Shown: positions 1 to 8,555, counted from the stretch's first letter. The stretch is 25,214 bases of DNA from DASWHX01 sp036397995 (GCA_036397995.1 DASWHX010000091.1:1-25214), one strand, 5' to 3'. The notes: a model not told the origin generated them from the sequence alone. Numbers and translations are program-made.

Positions 1-1
1 A

Positions 2-382
2 GGAAATAAAGAAAGGTTGGTGCCAATTGGAAAGGATGCAATAAAGTACACTCAGCTTTACATAAAAGAATGGCGAACCAACAGGTCAATTGTTAAGGGA
101 AATGAAAAATATATTTTCCTGAACCGCCGCGGGAAAAAACTAACCCGTGTCATGATTTTTACTATCATAAAGAACCTGGCCCGTCAAACCGGATTAAAGA
201 AAACCATTAGCCCGCATACATTCAGGCATTCGTTTGCAACTCATTTGTTGGAAGGCGGTGCGGATTTACGCGCTGTTCAGGAAATGCTCGGGCATGAATC
301 TATTACCACCACCGAGGTTTACACTCACCTGGACAGGGATTACCTGAAGCAGGTAATCCAGGAATTTCACCCCAGAAGTTAG
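2..382 (+). CDS. xerD: Tyrosine site-specific recombinase XerD, C-terminal part (5' end outside window)
   Basis: C-terminal catalytic half of a tyrosine recombinase. The reading frame is open from base 2 (reading G-N-K-E-R-L-V-P-I-G), so the gene begins left of the window; the TTG at 17 is internal, not a start. Visible catalytic motifs are H-T-F-R-H (the HxxR pair), L-G-H-E-S-I-T-T-T (second His) and the nucleophile Tyr in E-V-Y-T-H-L; the first catalytic Arg lies off-window. The C-terminal tail, with Y-L-K-Q-V then F-H-P-R-S, resembles XerD more than XerC. XerD acts with XerC at dif to resolve chromosome dimers, a process activated by FtsK, whose gene lies 4 kb downstream. XerD versus a related Xer-type integrase is inferred from the tail and from the housekeeping context. 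Confidence 0.88.
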   Translation, partial: GNKERLVPIGKDAIKYTQLYIKEWRTNRSIVKGNEKYIFLNRRGKKLTRVMIFTIIKNLARQTGLKKTISPHTFRHSFATHLLEGGADLRAVQEMLGHESITTTEVYTHLDRDYLKQVIQEFHPRS

Positions 383-440
383 TTAGGGTTTTATAATCAA
401 AACAATGAAATTTACGTAATACCTAATAAAATCATTTTTA

Positions 441-1106
441 ATGACTTACTTTAATAACGATTTTGTGAAATTTTTCAGGGAACTGGAAAAGAATAACACT
501 ACCGACTGGTTTCATGCGAATAAAACTCGTTTCGAGAATTCGGTGAAAAAACCTTTCCACAAATTCATAGACGATTTGATTGATGCACTCAGGTTCGTTC
601 ATCCAAATCTGGATATGACCGCCAAAGAAGCCATTTTCAGGATTAATCGTGATATTCGGTTTTCTAAAGACAAGTCTCCATATAAAACTCATATGTCCGC
701 ACTAATAAATGAATACGGGAAAAAAGAATATTCCAAACCTGCTCTTTATGTACAGGCAAATAACAAGGAAGTTCGTGTCTATTCCGGATCGCATGATTTG
801 GATAAACTTCAATTGGAAAAGCTCAGGAGGCATATCGTAAAAAACATCACTGAATTTAATAAACTTATTAATGCAAAACCGTTTAAAAGCATGTTCGGAG
901 AAATACTTGGAGATAAGAACAAAAAACTGTCACCCGAATTTCAAAAAGCAGCGGAAAAGCAGCCATTGCTTTACAATAAATCCTATTACTATTTCTATAA
1001 GTTGCCTCCCTCGGTTCTTACTGGCAGTAAACTCATTGAAGAAATAGTTTCAGGATATAAGAAAGCCGTCCCCATAAACAAATTTCTGCTGAAAGGAATT
1101 AAGTAA
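441..1106 (+). CDS. DUF2461 family protein (TIGR02453-like)
   Basis: 221-aa soluble protein matching the DUF2461 family by its N-terminal pattern: F-F-R-E-L-E-K-N-N then W-F-H-A-N-K, followed by F-R-I-N-R-D-I-R-F-S-K-D-K-S-P-Y-K-T-H near residues 65-85. The length is typical of the family (about 210-230 aa). The biochemical function is not established. No signal peptide or membrane segment is seen. It lies 58 bp after xerD and 48 bp before the kinase/PLP fusion gene, same strand; co-transcription is possible but not shown. The start is the first ATG in frame. Confidence 0.85.
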   Translation: MTYFNNDFVKFFRELEKNNTTDWFHANKTRFENSVKKPFHKFIDDLIDALRFVHPNLDMTAKEAIFRINRDIRFSKDKSPYKTHMSALINEYGKKEYSKPALYVQANNKEVRVYSGSHDLDKLQLEKLRRHIVKNITEFNKLINAKPFKSMFGEILGDKNKKLSPEFQKAAEKQPLLYNKSYYYFYKLPPSVLTGSKLIEEIVSGYKKAVPINKFLLKGIK

Positions 1107-1154
1107 AATCCCTTACTTCAATAATTGTGCAAGGCTGCTTATCTTAGTTGCAAA

Positions 1155-3419
1155 ATGACTTTGATAAACGCTGCTGCCATAGTAAAGAAAAACTACCGGC
1201 TTGACTGTGAATCTGAGCTGTTGGCAGGCTACCTAGATAAGAATTTTCTAATCAAGACAAAGCAAGGTGAAAAATTTATTCTCAAGCTCAGCCAGGCTCC
1301 ATCCGAACTCCTTGAAGCTCAGAATTCCCTCCTTGGATATATTGACAAAAGAGATCCATCGCTGAATGTTCAAAAGGTTGTTCCAGCCAATAATCACTTG
1401 TTGCTTCAAAATGAAATTGAAGGTGAAGCCTGGAATATCAGGTTATTGACTTATCTGGAAGGGCAGCACTTTGCTGAAGTTAACCACACGAAGGGTTTAA
1501 TGGAATCATTGGGAGGCTACCTCGGACGGCTAACGAACGCCATGAATGGTTTTTCTCACCCGGAGTTCAAAGCTCGCACTCTTGAATGGGATATCCAAAG
1601 GACTTTGCTGAACCGTAAATATCTTGATAAGATATCAGCTCCTCAGGATAGGAAATGGGTTCAATATTATATGCTGCAATTTAGTGAGATAGTAGTTCCA
1701 CTATTACCGGATCTAAGACATTCGGTTATTTATGGTGACGCGAATGACCGGAATATTTTAGTCAAGGATGAACGCGTTAACTCGGTTATAGATTTCGGTG
1801 ATGCCGTCTACAGTCAGGTAATAAATGAACTGGCAATTGCAATTACTTACGCGGTTATGGGAAAGGAAGATCCTTTAAGCTGGGCAATACCAATTGTGAA
1901 AGGTTTTCATTCAGAATACCCGCTGGAGAAAAATGAGATTGCCGTGCTTTATTATTTAGTTGCCGCAAGATTATGCATAAGTGTTTGCCAGTCAGCAAAA
2001 TCAAAAATTGAGGATCCGGATAATGAGTACATTACTGTCAGCGAAAAACCAGCCTGGGATCTGATTAGAAAATGGGGAAAACTTAACCCTGGAAAAGTGG
2101 CGAAGTCGTTTTATCAGATTTGTGGATTTTCGACAGAAAAAACGAAATCCGGTAAAGAAATTACTGAGTTAAGAGCAAAGCACATTAGCAAAACCCTTTC
2201 CCTAAGTTATAGGCATCCCATTCAGATGGAGTCAGCAGCCTTTCAATTTATGTTTGATTCTGGCGGAAAGACCTACCTCGACCTGGTAAACAACATAATG
2301 CATGTAGGCCATTGTCATCCAAAGGTAGTAGAAGCGGGCCGGCGACAAATGGCAAAGCTCAATACGAATACCCGGTATCATTATGATTTGCTCACCATTT
2401 ACGCTGAAAATCTTTGCAATTATCTGCCAGCGAAATTGAATAAGATTTTTCTGGTAAACTCCGGTAGTGCTGCCAGCGATTTGGCGATTCGGCTGGCAAA
2501 AAATTACACAGGGAGAGATAAAGTAATGGTAATGGATCACGGATATCATGGTAATACAATCGCGGACATTGAAATAAGTCCCTATAAATATCAGGGCAAA
2601 GGAGGCTTCCCTCAGAGTGACAAAATTATCAAAGCATCTATGCCAGACGAATATAGGTTTAAGGGAAAAGTGGAAGAATTTATAAATGAAGCCAAGTCTC
2701 AAATTGATCGATCTGAGAAATCCATCTCTGCATTTATTGTGGAACCTATTGTGGGATGCGGGGGACAGGTTCCCCTGCCGAGACCTTACCTCAAAGAATT
2801 ATTTCAACACATAAAAATAAATGGTTGTCTTGCCATTGCAGATGAAGTACAAACCGGTTTCGGCAGGGTGGGAACTCACTTTTGGGCCTTTGAACAACAG
2901 GATGCAGTTCCTGATATTCTGGTGTTGGGAAAACCGATTGGCAACGGACATCCATTGGCGGCAGTTATAACAACTCCTGAAATTGCCGGTTCATTTGAAA
3001 ATGGAATGGAGTTCTTTAGCTCATTTGGAGGAAACCCTGTTTCCTGCGCCATTGGAAATGCCGTGCTGGAAGTAATAAAGGAGGAAGAACTTCAATCCAA
3101 TGCATTGGCAATGGGTTCGAAAATGCTTCAATTGTTAAAAGAATTGCAATCAAGGTACCCAATGATTGGAGATGTTCGGGGTTCAGGATTATTTCTTGGG
3201 ATTGAATTGATCAGGAATGAAAATCTTGATCCGGCAACGGATGGAGCAAAAATACTAATAAACAACATGAAAGATCGGGGAGTACTTCTTAGCACTGATG
3301 GCCCCTTTAATAATGTGATAAAAATTAAACCGCCACTCTGCATTGATGAATCCGATATTGACTTCTTTTTAAATAATCTGGACAAAGAACTCCAATCGCT
3401 GTCTGAAGAATTCAAATAA
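1155..3419 (+). CDS. Fused APH-family kinase and class III PLP enzyme (predicted amino-alcohol kinase / phospho-lyase)
   Basis: A 754-aa two-domain protein. The ATG at 1155 is preferred to the TTG at 1125, which has no recognisable ribosome site. Residues about 1-330 are an APH/choline-kinase-like fold: Y-G-D-A-N-D-R-N-I-L carries the catalytic Asp195, and V-I-D-F-G-D the metal-binding Asp213. Residues about 340-750 are a class III aminotransferase fold: N-S-G-S-A-A-S-D near the phosphate site, A-D-E-V-Q-T-G-F-G-R, and L-G-K-P-I-G-N-G-H-P with the PLP lysine K593. The G-K-P-x-G-N-G-H-P motif and the C-terminal L-L-S-T-D-G-P...K-I-K-P-P closely recall human ETNPPL and PHYKPL, which are ammonia-eliminating phospho-lyases rather than true transaminases. 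The inferred chemistry is phosphorylation of an amino alcohol such as hydroxylysine or ethanolamine, then elimination of phosphate and ammonia. The usual kinase H-x-D is Y-x-D here. An unrelated aminotransferase activity is possible. Confidence 0.85.
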   Translation: MTLINAAAIVKKNYRLDCESELLAGYLDKNFLIKTKQGEKFILKLSQAPSELLEAQNSLLGYIDKRDPSLNVQKVVPANNHLLLQNEIEGEAWNIRLLTYLEGQHFAEVNHTKGLMESLGGYLGRLTNAMNGFSHPEFKARTLEWDIQRTLLNRKYLDKISAPQDRKWVQYYMLQFSEIVVPLLPDLRHSVIYGDANDRNILVKDERVNSVIDFGDAVYSQVINELAIAITYAVMGKEDPLSWAIPIVKGFHSEYPLEKNEIAVLYYLVAARLCISVCQSAKSKIEDPDNEYITVSEKPAWDLIRKWGKLNPGKVAKSFYQICGFSTEKTKSGKEITELRAKHISKTLSLSYRHPIQMESAAFQFMFDSGGKTYLDLVNNIMHVGHCHPKVVEAGRRQMAKLNTNTRYHYDLLTIYAENLCNYLPAKLNKIFLVNSGSAASDLAIRLAKNYTGRDKVMVMDHGYHGNTIADIEISPYKYQGKGGFPQSDKIIKASMPDEYRFKGKVEEFINEAKSQIDRSEKSISAFIVEPIVGCGGQVPLPRPYLKELFQHIKINGCLAIADEVQTGFGRVGTHFWAFEQQDAVPDILVLGKPIGNGHPLAAVITTPEIAGSFENGMEFFSSFGGNPVSCAIGNAVLEVIKEEELQSNALAMGSKMLQLLKELQSRYPMIGDVRGSGLFLGIELIRNENLDPATDGAKILINNMKDRGVLLSTDGPFNNVIKIKPPLCIDESDIDFFLNNLDKELQSLSEEFK

Positions 3420-3431
3420 ACTTTATCTTTG
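3402..3431 (+). promoter_or_regulatory. Candidate Bacteroidota promoter for pyrD
   Basis: TATCTTTG at 3424-3431 is an exact match to the Bacteroidota -7 consensus TAnnTTTG. TCTG at 3402-3405, one mismatch from the -33 TTTG, lies 18 bp upstream. The -7 box ends 18 bp before the proposed pyrD TTG start at 3450. Part of the element overlaps the end of the preceding gene. Confidence 0.5.
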
Positions 3432-3449
3432 GGAGCAAACGACTTCCCA

Positions 3450-4490
3450 TTGTATAAGTTTCTTTTCAGACCTCTATTATTCTTACTACCGCCTGAATCT
3501 GCTCACAATTTCACTTTTTTTCTGCTTAAGGTTGCTTACCATCTTCCTTTTGGAAGAAAGATTCTTGAAGCGACATTCTGCATTAATGATGATTCATTGA
3601 AAAAGAAAATCTTAGGCATCGAGTTTAAAAATCCGGTTGGCGTTGCCGCAGGTCTTGATAAGAATGGGGAATGGATTGATGAACTGTCTTCAATTGGATT
3701 TGGCTTTGTTGAGATTGGAACCGTAACTCCGCTTCCTCAATCGGGCAATAATAAACCGCGGTTATTCAGGTTGAAGAAAGATCTTGCATTGATTAACAGA
3801 ATGGGCTTTAATAACAAAGGAGGTCGCTCAGTGGCAGAACGATTAAGAATCAGGATGCCGGGGATAATAGTGGGTGGTAATATTGGAAAGAATAAAGCAA
3901 CGTCAAATGAGAATGCTTTAAGCGATTATATCAAATCAATGGATTTGTTATACGGCAATGTGGATTACTTTGTTATTAACGTAAGCTCGCCTAACACACC
4001 GGGTTTACGTCAACTTCAGGAAAAAGAACCTTTACGGAGATTGCTGAAAGGACTTAAGGATCACATGAACACAAAACCAACCTATTATTCTTTATGGCTG
4101 AAAGTGGCGCCCGATTTAAGGGATGAACAAGTGGATGAAATAGTTCAAATTATTCAGGAAGCAGGTGTTGATGGCCTGATTGCAACCAATACCACGATAG
4201 ACCGGAAAGATCTTAAGACAAATGAGAAGATTATTTCCAATATTGATGAAGGTGGATTAAGCGGAATGCCTTTAAAAGATAAATCAACGGAAATGATCCG
4301 GATGTTCAGGAAGAAATTGGGAGCCGGGTTTCCAATTATCGGCGTTGGCGGAATTTTATCACCAAAGGATGCAAAAGAAAAAATAGAAGCTGGAGCGGAT
4401 TTAATTCAGTTATACACAGGTTTGATTTATGAAGGACCGGGGCTTGTAAGGAGAATTAACAAATATCTGAAAGATACATTTCAAAAATAG
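3450..4490 (+). CDS. pyrD: Dihydroorotate dehydrogenase (quinone), class 2
   Basis: Oxidises dihydroorotate to orotate with transfer of electrons to membrane quinone (fourth step of pyrimidine synthesis); FMN-dependent and bound to the inner membrane face. The motifs are those of class 2 enzymes: the N-terminal F-R-P-L-L-F-L-L-P-P-E-S-A-H membrane-associating helices, A-A-G-L-D-K-N-G, N-R-M-G-F-N-N, N-V-S-S-P-N-T-P-G-L (S179/S180 region with the catalytic serine), A-T-N-T-T, and G-V-G-G-I near the FMN phosphate. The TTG at 3450 gives M-Y-K-F-L-F-R-P and 346 aa, as in relatives. An in-frame TTG at 3429 falls inside the -7 promoter box and is unlikely to be used. pyrF, a later step of the same pathway, is 3.2 kb downstream. 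Confidence 0.93.
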   Translation: MYKFLFRPLLFLLPPESAHNFTFFLLKVAYHLPFGRKILEATFCINDDSLKKKILGIEFKNPVGVAAGLDKNGEWIDELSSIGFGFVEIGTVTPLPQSGNNKPRLFRLKKDLALINRMGFNNKGGRSVAERLRIRMPGIIVGGNIGKNKATSNENALSDYIKSMDLLYGNVDYFVINVSSPNTPGLRQLQEKEPLRRLLKGLKDHMNTKPTYYSLWLKVAPDLRDEQVDEIVQIIQEAGVDGLIATNTTIDRKDLKTNEKIISNIDEGGLSGMPLKDKSTEMIRMFRKKLGAGFPIIGVGGILSPKDAKEKIEAGADLIQLYTGLIYEGPGLVRRINKYLKDTFQK

Positions 4491-4499
4491 TTTTGCCTA

Positions 4500-4534
4500 T
4501 CAATTCAATTCAATTAATATTAATTCTGAATTGA
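4500..4534. repeat. AT-rich dyad between pyrD and ftsK
   Basis: Outer arms TCAATTCA (4500-4507) and TGAATTGA (4527-4534) are exact reverse complements and enclose the perfect palindrome AATTAATATTAATT (4512-4525). It lies 9 bp after the pyrD stop and 18 bp before the ftsK ATG. It could be a weak terminator for pyrD or a protein-binding site near the ftsK promoter. There is no GC-rich stem or clear T tract, so a standard intrinsic terminator is not supported. Confidence 0.35.
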
Positions 4535-4552
4535 TTAATTTTACAGACGCAA

Positions 4553-6976
4553 ATGGCTAAGAATACCTTCAAGAGCAATACGTTCAAAAAGAAGACCACT
4601 GAAAAGAAGTTCTCTGTGAAGACCGGTCTTTTCTCTGATCGAAAATTCCATCTAGCCGTTGGTTTCTTTTTAATGATAGTATCCTTTTTCCTTTTTACTT
4701 CATTCATTTCTTACTTGTTTACCCATGAAGCTGATCAAAGTGTGGTAGATGGTATATCGCAAACCCCGGTGACGGATTCAGGTCAGGAGGCTGAAAACTG
4801 GTTTGGTTTAGCAGGAGCGGTAGTTTCCAATGCATTTATTTTTAAATGGTTTGGTCTTGCATCTTTTCTGTTTCCGCCTTTTATTTTCCTGTTAAGCTTT
4901 GAAATAATTTTTCGTCAAAGCATCTATTCCCTGATGCGCTCATTTTACATTATGATATTTTTCCTCTTTTGGATCAGTACGTTGCTGGGGTACCTGGTAT
5001 TTTCCTCCGAAACGGTAAATGAGTGGGGATTTCTCAGCGGTGGAATCGGTTATGAAATTTCATTCTTTTTGGATAGCCTGATGGGTTGGGGAACTTATTT
5101 GCTTCTATCTTTTTTGTTGATCGTTTTCATCATCTTCTTTTTTAACATCACCAGTATTTTTCTCTTCAGAACAGCACCTGCTGTAAACCCTGGTTATAAG
5201 AATGGAGAAAACGTTCTGATAAACGGTAACCTTGCAGGGCCTGAACTTTGGGAAGAAGAAAAAGAGGACGACGCGGAATTGGTTAGTGCAATGGAAGATG
5301 GAAAGCATGAAGCTGAAAATGAAATTGAGGTTGAGGACAGTCTATCAGGGGAAAAGAAGACTTTGGAATTGGATATTGAAGAAAATCCGGAACCGGTTCA
5401 GGAGGAGCCGGCATTTTTTGTAGCGGAACCGGCCAAAGAAGCAGTCTCAACCAAATTGGAAAATTACGATCCTACCCTGGATCTGCCTAAGTATAAATAT
5501 CCTACCATTGACCTGCTTAATGAATATAATGCTTCCAAGGTTCAGGTAACCAAAGAAGAACTCGAGCAGAATAAGGATAGAATCATTGAAACTCTTGTGA
5601 ATTTTAAGATCGGGATCTCGAGCATTAAGGCTACCATCGGACCCACCGTAACACTATATGAAATTGTTCCGGAAGCCGGTATCAAGATTTCAAAAATAAA
5701 AAATCTCGAAGATGATATCGCCCTTAGCCTGTCTGCATTAGGTATAAGAATCATCGCGCCAATCCCGGGTAAAGGAACAATAGGAATTGAAGTTCCTAAC
5801 AAGAACCGCGAAATGGTGGATATGCGGTCGGTAATCGCGACCGAAAAATTCATGAAGAGTGATAAAGAATTACCGGTAGCGTTGGGTAAAACAATTTCCA
5901 ATGAACTTTATGTAGTAGACCTCACCAAAATGCCTCACCTGCTGATGGCCGGTGCGACTGGTCAGGGTAAATCTGTCGGGTTGAATGTGATCCTGACTTC
6001 TTTGATCTATAAAAAGCACCCATCGCAGCTAAAATTTGTGCTCGTAGACCCCAAGAAAGTGGAGCTTACTTTATTTAATAAAATTGAACGTCATTTCCTG
6101 GCTAAACTTCCAAACCATGAAGAGGCTATAGTAACGGACACAAAAAGGGTTGTAGAAACCCTGAATTCGCTCTGCATTGAAATGGATCAACGATATGATT
6201 TGCTGAAAGAAGCGGGGACAAGAAATATCAAAGAGTATAACCAGAAGTTTGTCAATAGAAAACTGAATCCGCAAAAGGGGCACCGCTTTCTGCCATACAT
6301 TGTACTGGTGGTTGATGAGCTTGCCGATCTTATGATGACAGCGGGTAAAGAGGTAGAAGGTCCAATTGCAAGGTTGGCTCAGCTTGCAAGAGCCATCGGG
6401 ATTCACCTGGTAATTGCAACCCAGAGACCGTCAGTTAATGTAATCACCGGCCTCATAAAGGCTAATTTCCCGGCAAGGCTTTCCTTCAAAGTTACTTCGC
6501 GCGTAGATTCAAAAATTATTCTGGATACCGGGGGCGCGGAACAACTTGTGGGTATGGGAGATATGCTTTTGTCACAGGGCTCTGAGATAAACCGCCTTCA
6601 AAGTCCCTACGTGGATACTTCAGAGGTTGAAACAATCTGTGAATTTATTGGTAGTCAAAGAGGTTATGACGACGCCTACCAACTTCCGGAGTTTATCGGC
6701 GATGAAGGTGGAGACAATATCAGCGACGTGGACCTTTCGGAAAGAGACGCGTTGTTTGAGGATGCTGCCCGAATTATTGTATTGCACCAGCAAGGTTCAA
6801 CCTCACTGATTCAGAGAAAACTGAAGCTGGGCTATAACAGGGCAGGAAGGCTGATTGATCAGCTTGAAGCGGCCGGCGTTGTCGGGCCCTTTGAGGGTAG
6901 TAAAGCACGCGAAGTGCTTATTCCTGACGAGTACAGTTTGGAGCAATTATTGAGTAATCTGGATGAAAAGAACTAA
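4553..6976 (+). CDS. ftsK: DNA translocase FtsK/SpoIIIE family
   Basis: 807-aa septal DNA pump that moves chromosome ends through the closing division septum and activates XerCD at dif. The N-terminus has about four membrane segments (roughly 33-56, 97-118, 129-150, 180-203), then an acidic linker (about 205-310) much shorter than in E. coli FtsK. The motor domain shows Walker A G-A-T-G-Q-G-K-S at 467-474 and Walker B V-L-V-V-D-E-L-A-D with D588/E589. The C-terminal gamma winged helix (about 740-797) contains Q-G-S-T-S-L-I-Q-R-K-L-K-L-G-Y-N-R-A-G-R. All the expected functional parts are present. The start ATG fits the family N-terminus. The gene ends 20 bp before the LolA-like gene. Confidence 0.95.
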   Translation: MAKNTFKSNTFKKKTTEKKFSVKTGLFSDRKFHLAVGFFLMIVSFFLFTSFISYLFTHEADQSVVDGISQTPVTDSGQEAENWFGLAGAVVSNAFIFKWFGLASFLFPPFIFLLSFEIIFRQSIYSLMRSFYIMIFFLFWISTLLGYLVFSSETVNEWGFLSGGIGYEISFFLDSLMGWGTYLLLSFLLIVFIIFFFNITSIFLFRTAPAVNPGYKNGENVLINGNLAGPELWEEEKEDDAELVSAMEDGKHEAENEIEVEDSLSGEKKTLELDIEENPEPVQEEPAFFVAEPAKEAVSTKLENYDPTLDLPKYKYPTIDLLNEYNASKVQVTKEELEQNKDRIIETLVNFKIGISSIKATIGPTVTLYEIVPEAGIKISKIKNLEDDIALSLSALGIRIIAPIPGKGTIGIEVPNKNREMVDMRSVIATEKFMKSDKELPVALGKTISNELYVVDLTKMPHLLMAGATGQGKSVGLNVILTSLIYKKHPSQLKFVLVDPKKVELTLFNKIERHFLAKLPNHEEAIVTDTKRVVETLNSLCIEMDQRYDLLKEAGTRNIKEYNQKFVNRKLNPQKGHRFLPYIVLVVDELADLMMTAGKEVEGPIARLAQLARAIGIHLVIATQRPSVNVITGLIKANFPARLSFKVTSRVDSKIILDTGGAEQLVGMGDMLLSQGSEINRLQSPYVDTSEVETICEFIGSQRGYDDAYQLPEFIGDEGGDNISDVDLSERDALFEDAARIIVLHQQGSTSLIQRKLKLGYNRAGRLIDQLEAAGVVGPFEGSKAREVLIPDEYSLEQLLSNLDEKN

Positions 6977-6981
6977 CTTTG
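6949..6981 (+). promoter_or_regulatory. Candidate promoter for the LolA-like gene
   Basis: TAACTTTG at 6974-6981 is an exact TAnnTTTG -7 match. ATTG at 6949-6952, carrying the TTG core of the -33 element, lies 21 bp upstream. The -7 box ends 15 bp before the ATG at 6997 and overlaps the ftsK stop codon, which would give the LolA-like gene its own transcript. Confidence 0.5.
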
Positions 6982-6996
6982 CGCAAATTTCAATCC

Positions 6997-7644
6997 ATGT
7001 TAAAAAGAATTACCCTTGCCATTGGATTATTACTTCTTGCCAAAATAACTTTTGCGCAGTATGATCCTAAAGCATTCGAAATATTGCAGGCAGTAAGCAA
7101 TAAATACAAAGACATCCCTGTTTTTAAAGCCAAAATAATATACTCGCTCATAAACGAATCCGAAGGAATCAATGACAATTTTCAAGGAGAAATTGTTATC
7201 AAAGGAGAAAAATTCCGTCTTCTAATGGAAGAGCAAGAGATAGTGAACAATGGCGAGTTTGTCTGGACCTACATCCCGGATGTTAACGAGGTGAGTATCG
7301 ATAACTACGATCCTGAAACAAACGATATTAATCCCACCAAAATTCTGAATGCTTATAAAGAAGGTTTCAAATATTTGTACCTGAATGACGTTGCAGCAGG
7401 TGGGGAAATTTATCAGGTGGTAGACCTCGTCCCCGAAGATCCAAAAAATAGTCAGTACTTCAAGATTCGATTACAGGTAAATAAGAAAGATTCTATGCTG
7501 AAATCCTGGACTATGTTTGACAAATCGGGGAATAAGTACAACTATGATGTTGAAAATTTTTCTACAAACCTTAACCCTGAAGACAATTTTTTTGTTTTCG
7601 ATGTTAAAAAACATAAAGGAATCGAAATTATTGATCTGCGGTAA
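6997..7644 (+). CDS. lolA: LolA-like outer-membrane lipoprotein carrier protein
   Basis: 215-aa periplasmic protein of the LolA fold. LolA takes lipoproteins released from the inner membrane by LolCDE and delivers them to the outer membrane. The N-terminus M-L-K-R-I-T-L-A-I-G-L-L-L-L-A-K-I-T-F-A followed by Q-Y-D is a signal peptide with likely cleavage after A20. The rest is beta-rich, with a G-E-F-V-W-T-Y-I-P-D-V-N-E-V segment near residues 80-95 typical of the family. The ATG at 6997 is chosen because it starts directly at the signal peptide; the TTG at 6979 overlaps the -7 promoter box. FtsK next to a LolA-like gene is a common Bacteroidota arrangement. The gene is followed by a clear terminator. 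Confidence 0.85.
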   Translation: MLKRITLAIGLLLLAKITFAQYDPKAFEILQAVSNKYKDIPVFKAKIIYSLINESEGINDNFQGEIVIKGEKFRLLMEEQEIVNNGEFVWTYIPDVNEVSIDNYDPETNDINPTKILNAYKEGFKYLYLNDVAAGGEIYQVVDLVPEDPKNSQYFKIRLQVNKKDSMLKSWTMFDKSGNKYNYDVENFSTNLNPEDNFFVFDVKKHKGIEIIDLR

Positions 7645-7662
7645 AAAGAAATTTCTAAACAG

Positions 7663-7695
7663 AAAGCCGGGTTATGCGCGGCTTTTTTATTTTTA
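7663..7695 (+). terminator. Rho-independent terminator after the LolA-like gene
   Basis: Arms AAAGCCG (7663-7669) and CGGCTTT (7679-7685) pair perfectly around a 9-nt loop, followed by a T-rich run to about 7695. It starts 18 bp after the LolA-like stop codon and ends just before the GTG start of pyrF, so it separates the two transcripts. Confidence 0.75.
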
Positions 7696-7698
7696 AGG

Positions 7699-8526
7699 GT
7701 GAATATTCAATTTCTTTTCAATCAAATCAAAGCCAAAGAATCTTACCTGTGTGTTGGTCTTGATACCGACATTCATAAAATTCCACAACATTTACTGCAG
7801 CACTCCGACCCAATTTTTGAATTCAACAAACGAATAATCGATGCCACCAAAGATCTTTGTATCGCTTATAAGCCAAACATCGCCTTTTATGAGTCTTTGG
7901 GCGCCAGGGGGTGGGAAAGTCTGAGAAAAACCCTGGAATATATCCCGGAAGAAATTTTTGTTATTGCCGATGCCAAACGTGGTGACATCGGCAACACATC
8001 AAAACTGTACGCCAGAGCTTTCTTTGAAAACCTCAGGACCGATGCCATTACGGTATCTCCATACATGGGTGAAGATTCTGTAAAGCCATTCCTTGATTTC
8101 CCTGAAAAATTTGTAATCCTTCTTGGACTTACTTCTAACCCGGGGAGCAATGATTTTCAGAGAATGAAAATGGAATCAGGAAACATGCTTTTTGAAGAAG
8201 TTCTGATGAAAAGTCAGCAATGGGGAGGCCCTCACAAAATCATGTATGTGATTGGAGCCACCCAGCCACAATTTATTTCCAAAGTAAGAGAAATTTGTCC
8301 GGACCATTTCCTGCTAATTCCAGGCATTGGCGTGCAGGGTGGCAGCCTAAAGGAAATAAGCGAGGTAGGCATGAACAGTAAAGTAGGATTAATCGTTGCC
8401 GTATCCCGAAGCATTATTTACGCGTCTGCAGGAAAGAACTTTGCACTTAAAGCCAGGCTGGAAGCAAAAAAATTGCAGGAAGAAATGGCTCACTACCTGA
8501 GTTTGCACTTCAAAAATTACAGGTAA
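7699..8526 (+). CDS. pyrF: Orotidine 5'-phosphate decarboxylase, type 2
   Basis: 275-aa enzyme for the last step of UMP synthesis (OMP to UMP plus CO2). It has the type 2 signature D-A-K-R-G-D-I-G-N-T-S at residues 91-101, with catalytic K93 and D96; the N-terminal C-V-G-L-D-T-D; and the phosphate-binding I-P-G-I-G-V-Q-G-G near the C-terminus. Its length fits the longer type 2 subfamily (about 270 aa). The start is GTG at 7699, only a few bases after the T run of the preceding terminator. No good ribosome site is visible, and a leaderless or very short leader transcript is possible. No exact TAnnTTTG box was seen immediately upstream. Confidence 0.92.
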   Translation: MNIQFLFNQIKAKESYLCVGLDTDIHKIPQHLLQHSDPIFEFNKRIIDATKDLCIAYKPNIAFYESLGARGWESLRKTLEYIPEEIFVIADAKRGDIGNTSKLYARAFFENLRTDAITVSPYMGEDSVKPFLDFPEKFVILLGLTSNPGSNDFQRMKMESGNMLFEEVLMKSQQWGGPHKIMYVIGATQPQFISKVREICPDHFLLIPGIGVQGGSLKEISEVGMNSKVGLIVAVSRSIIYASAGKNFALKARLEAKKLQEEMAHYLSLHFKNYR

Positions 8527-8555
8527 GTTATAATAGTACCAGGGAACGGGAGAAT

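Noticed and set aside
1125..1154. TTG upstream start for the kinase/PLP fusion
   Set aside because: The ATG at 1155 gives an N-terminus that starts right at the domain; the extra ten residues have no support, and TATCTTAG at 1140-1147 looks more like promoter sequence.
2232..2702. 156-codon minus-strand open frame inside the kinase/PLP fusion gene
   Set aside because: Lies wholly in the strongly conserved class III PLP domain; its translation has no family features and it is a shadow frame.
5232..5423. 63-codon Lys/Arg-rich frame within ftsK
   Set aside because: Shifted reading of the acidic linker of FtsK; no independent support.
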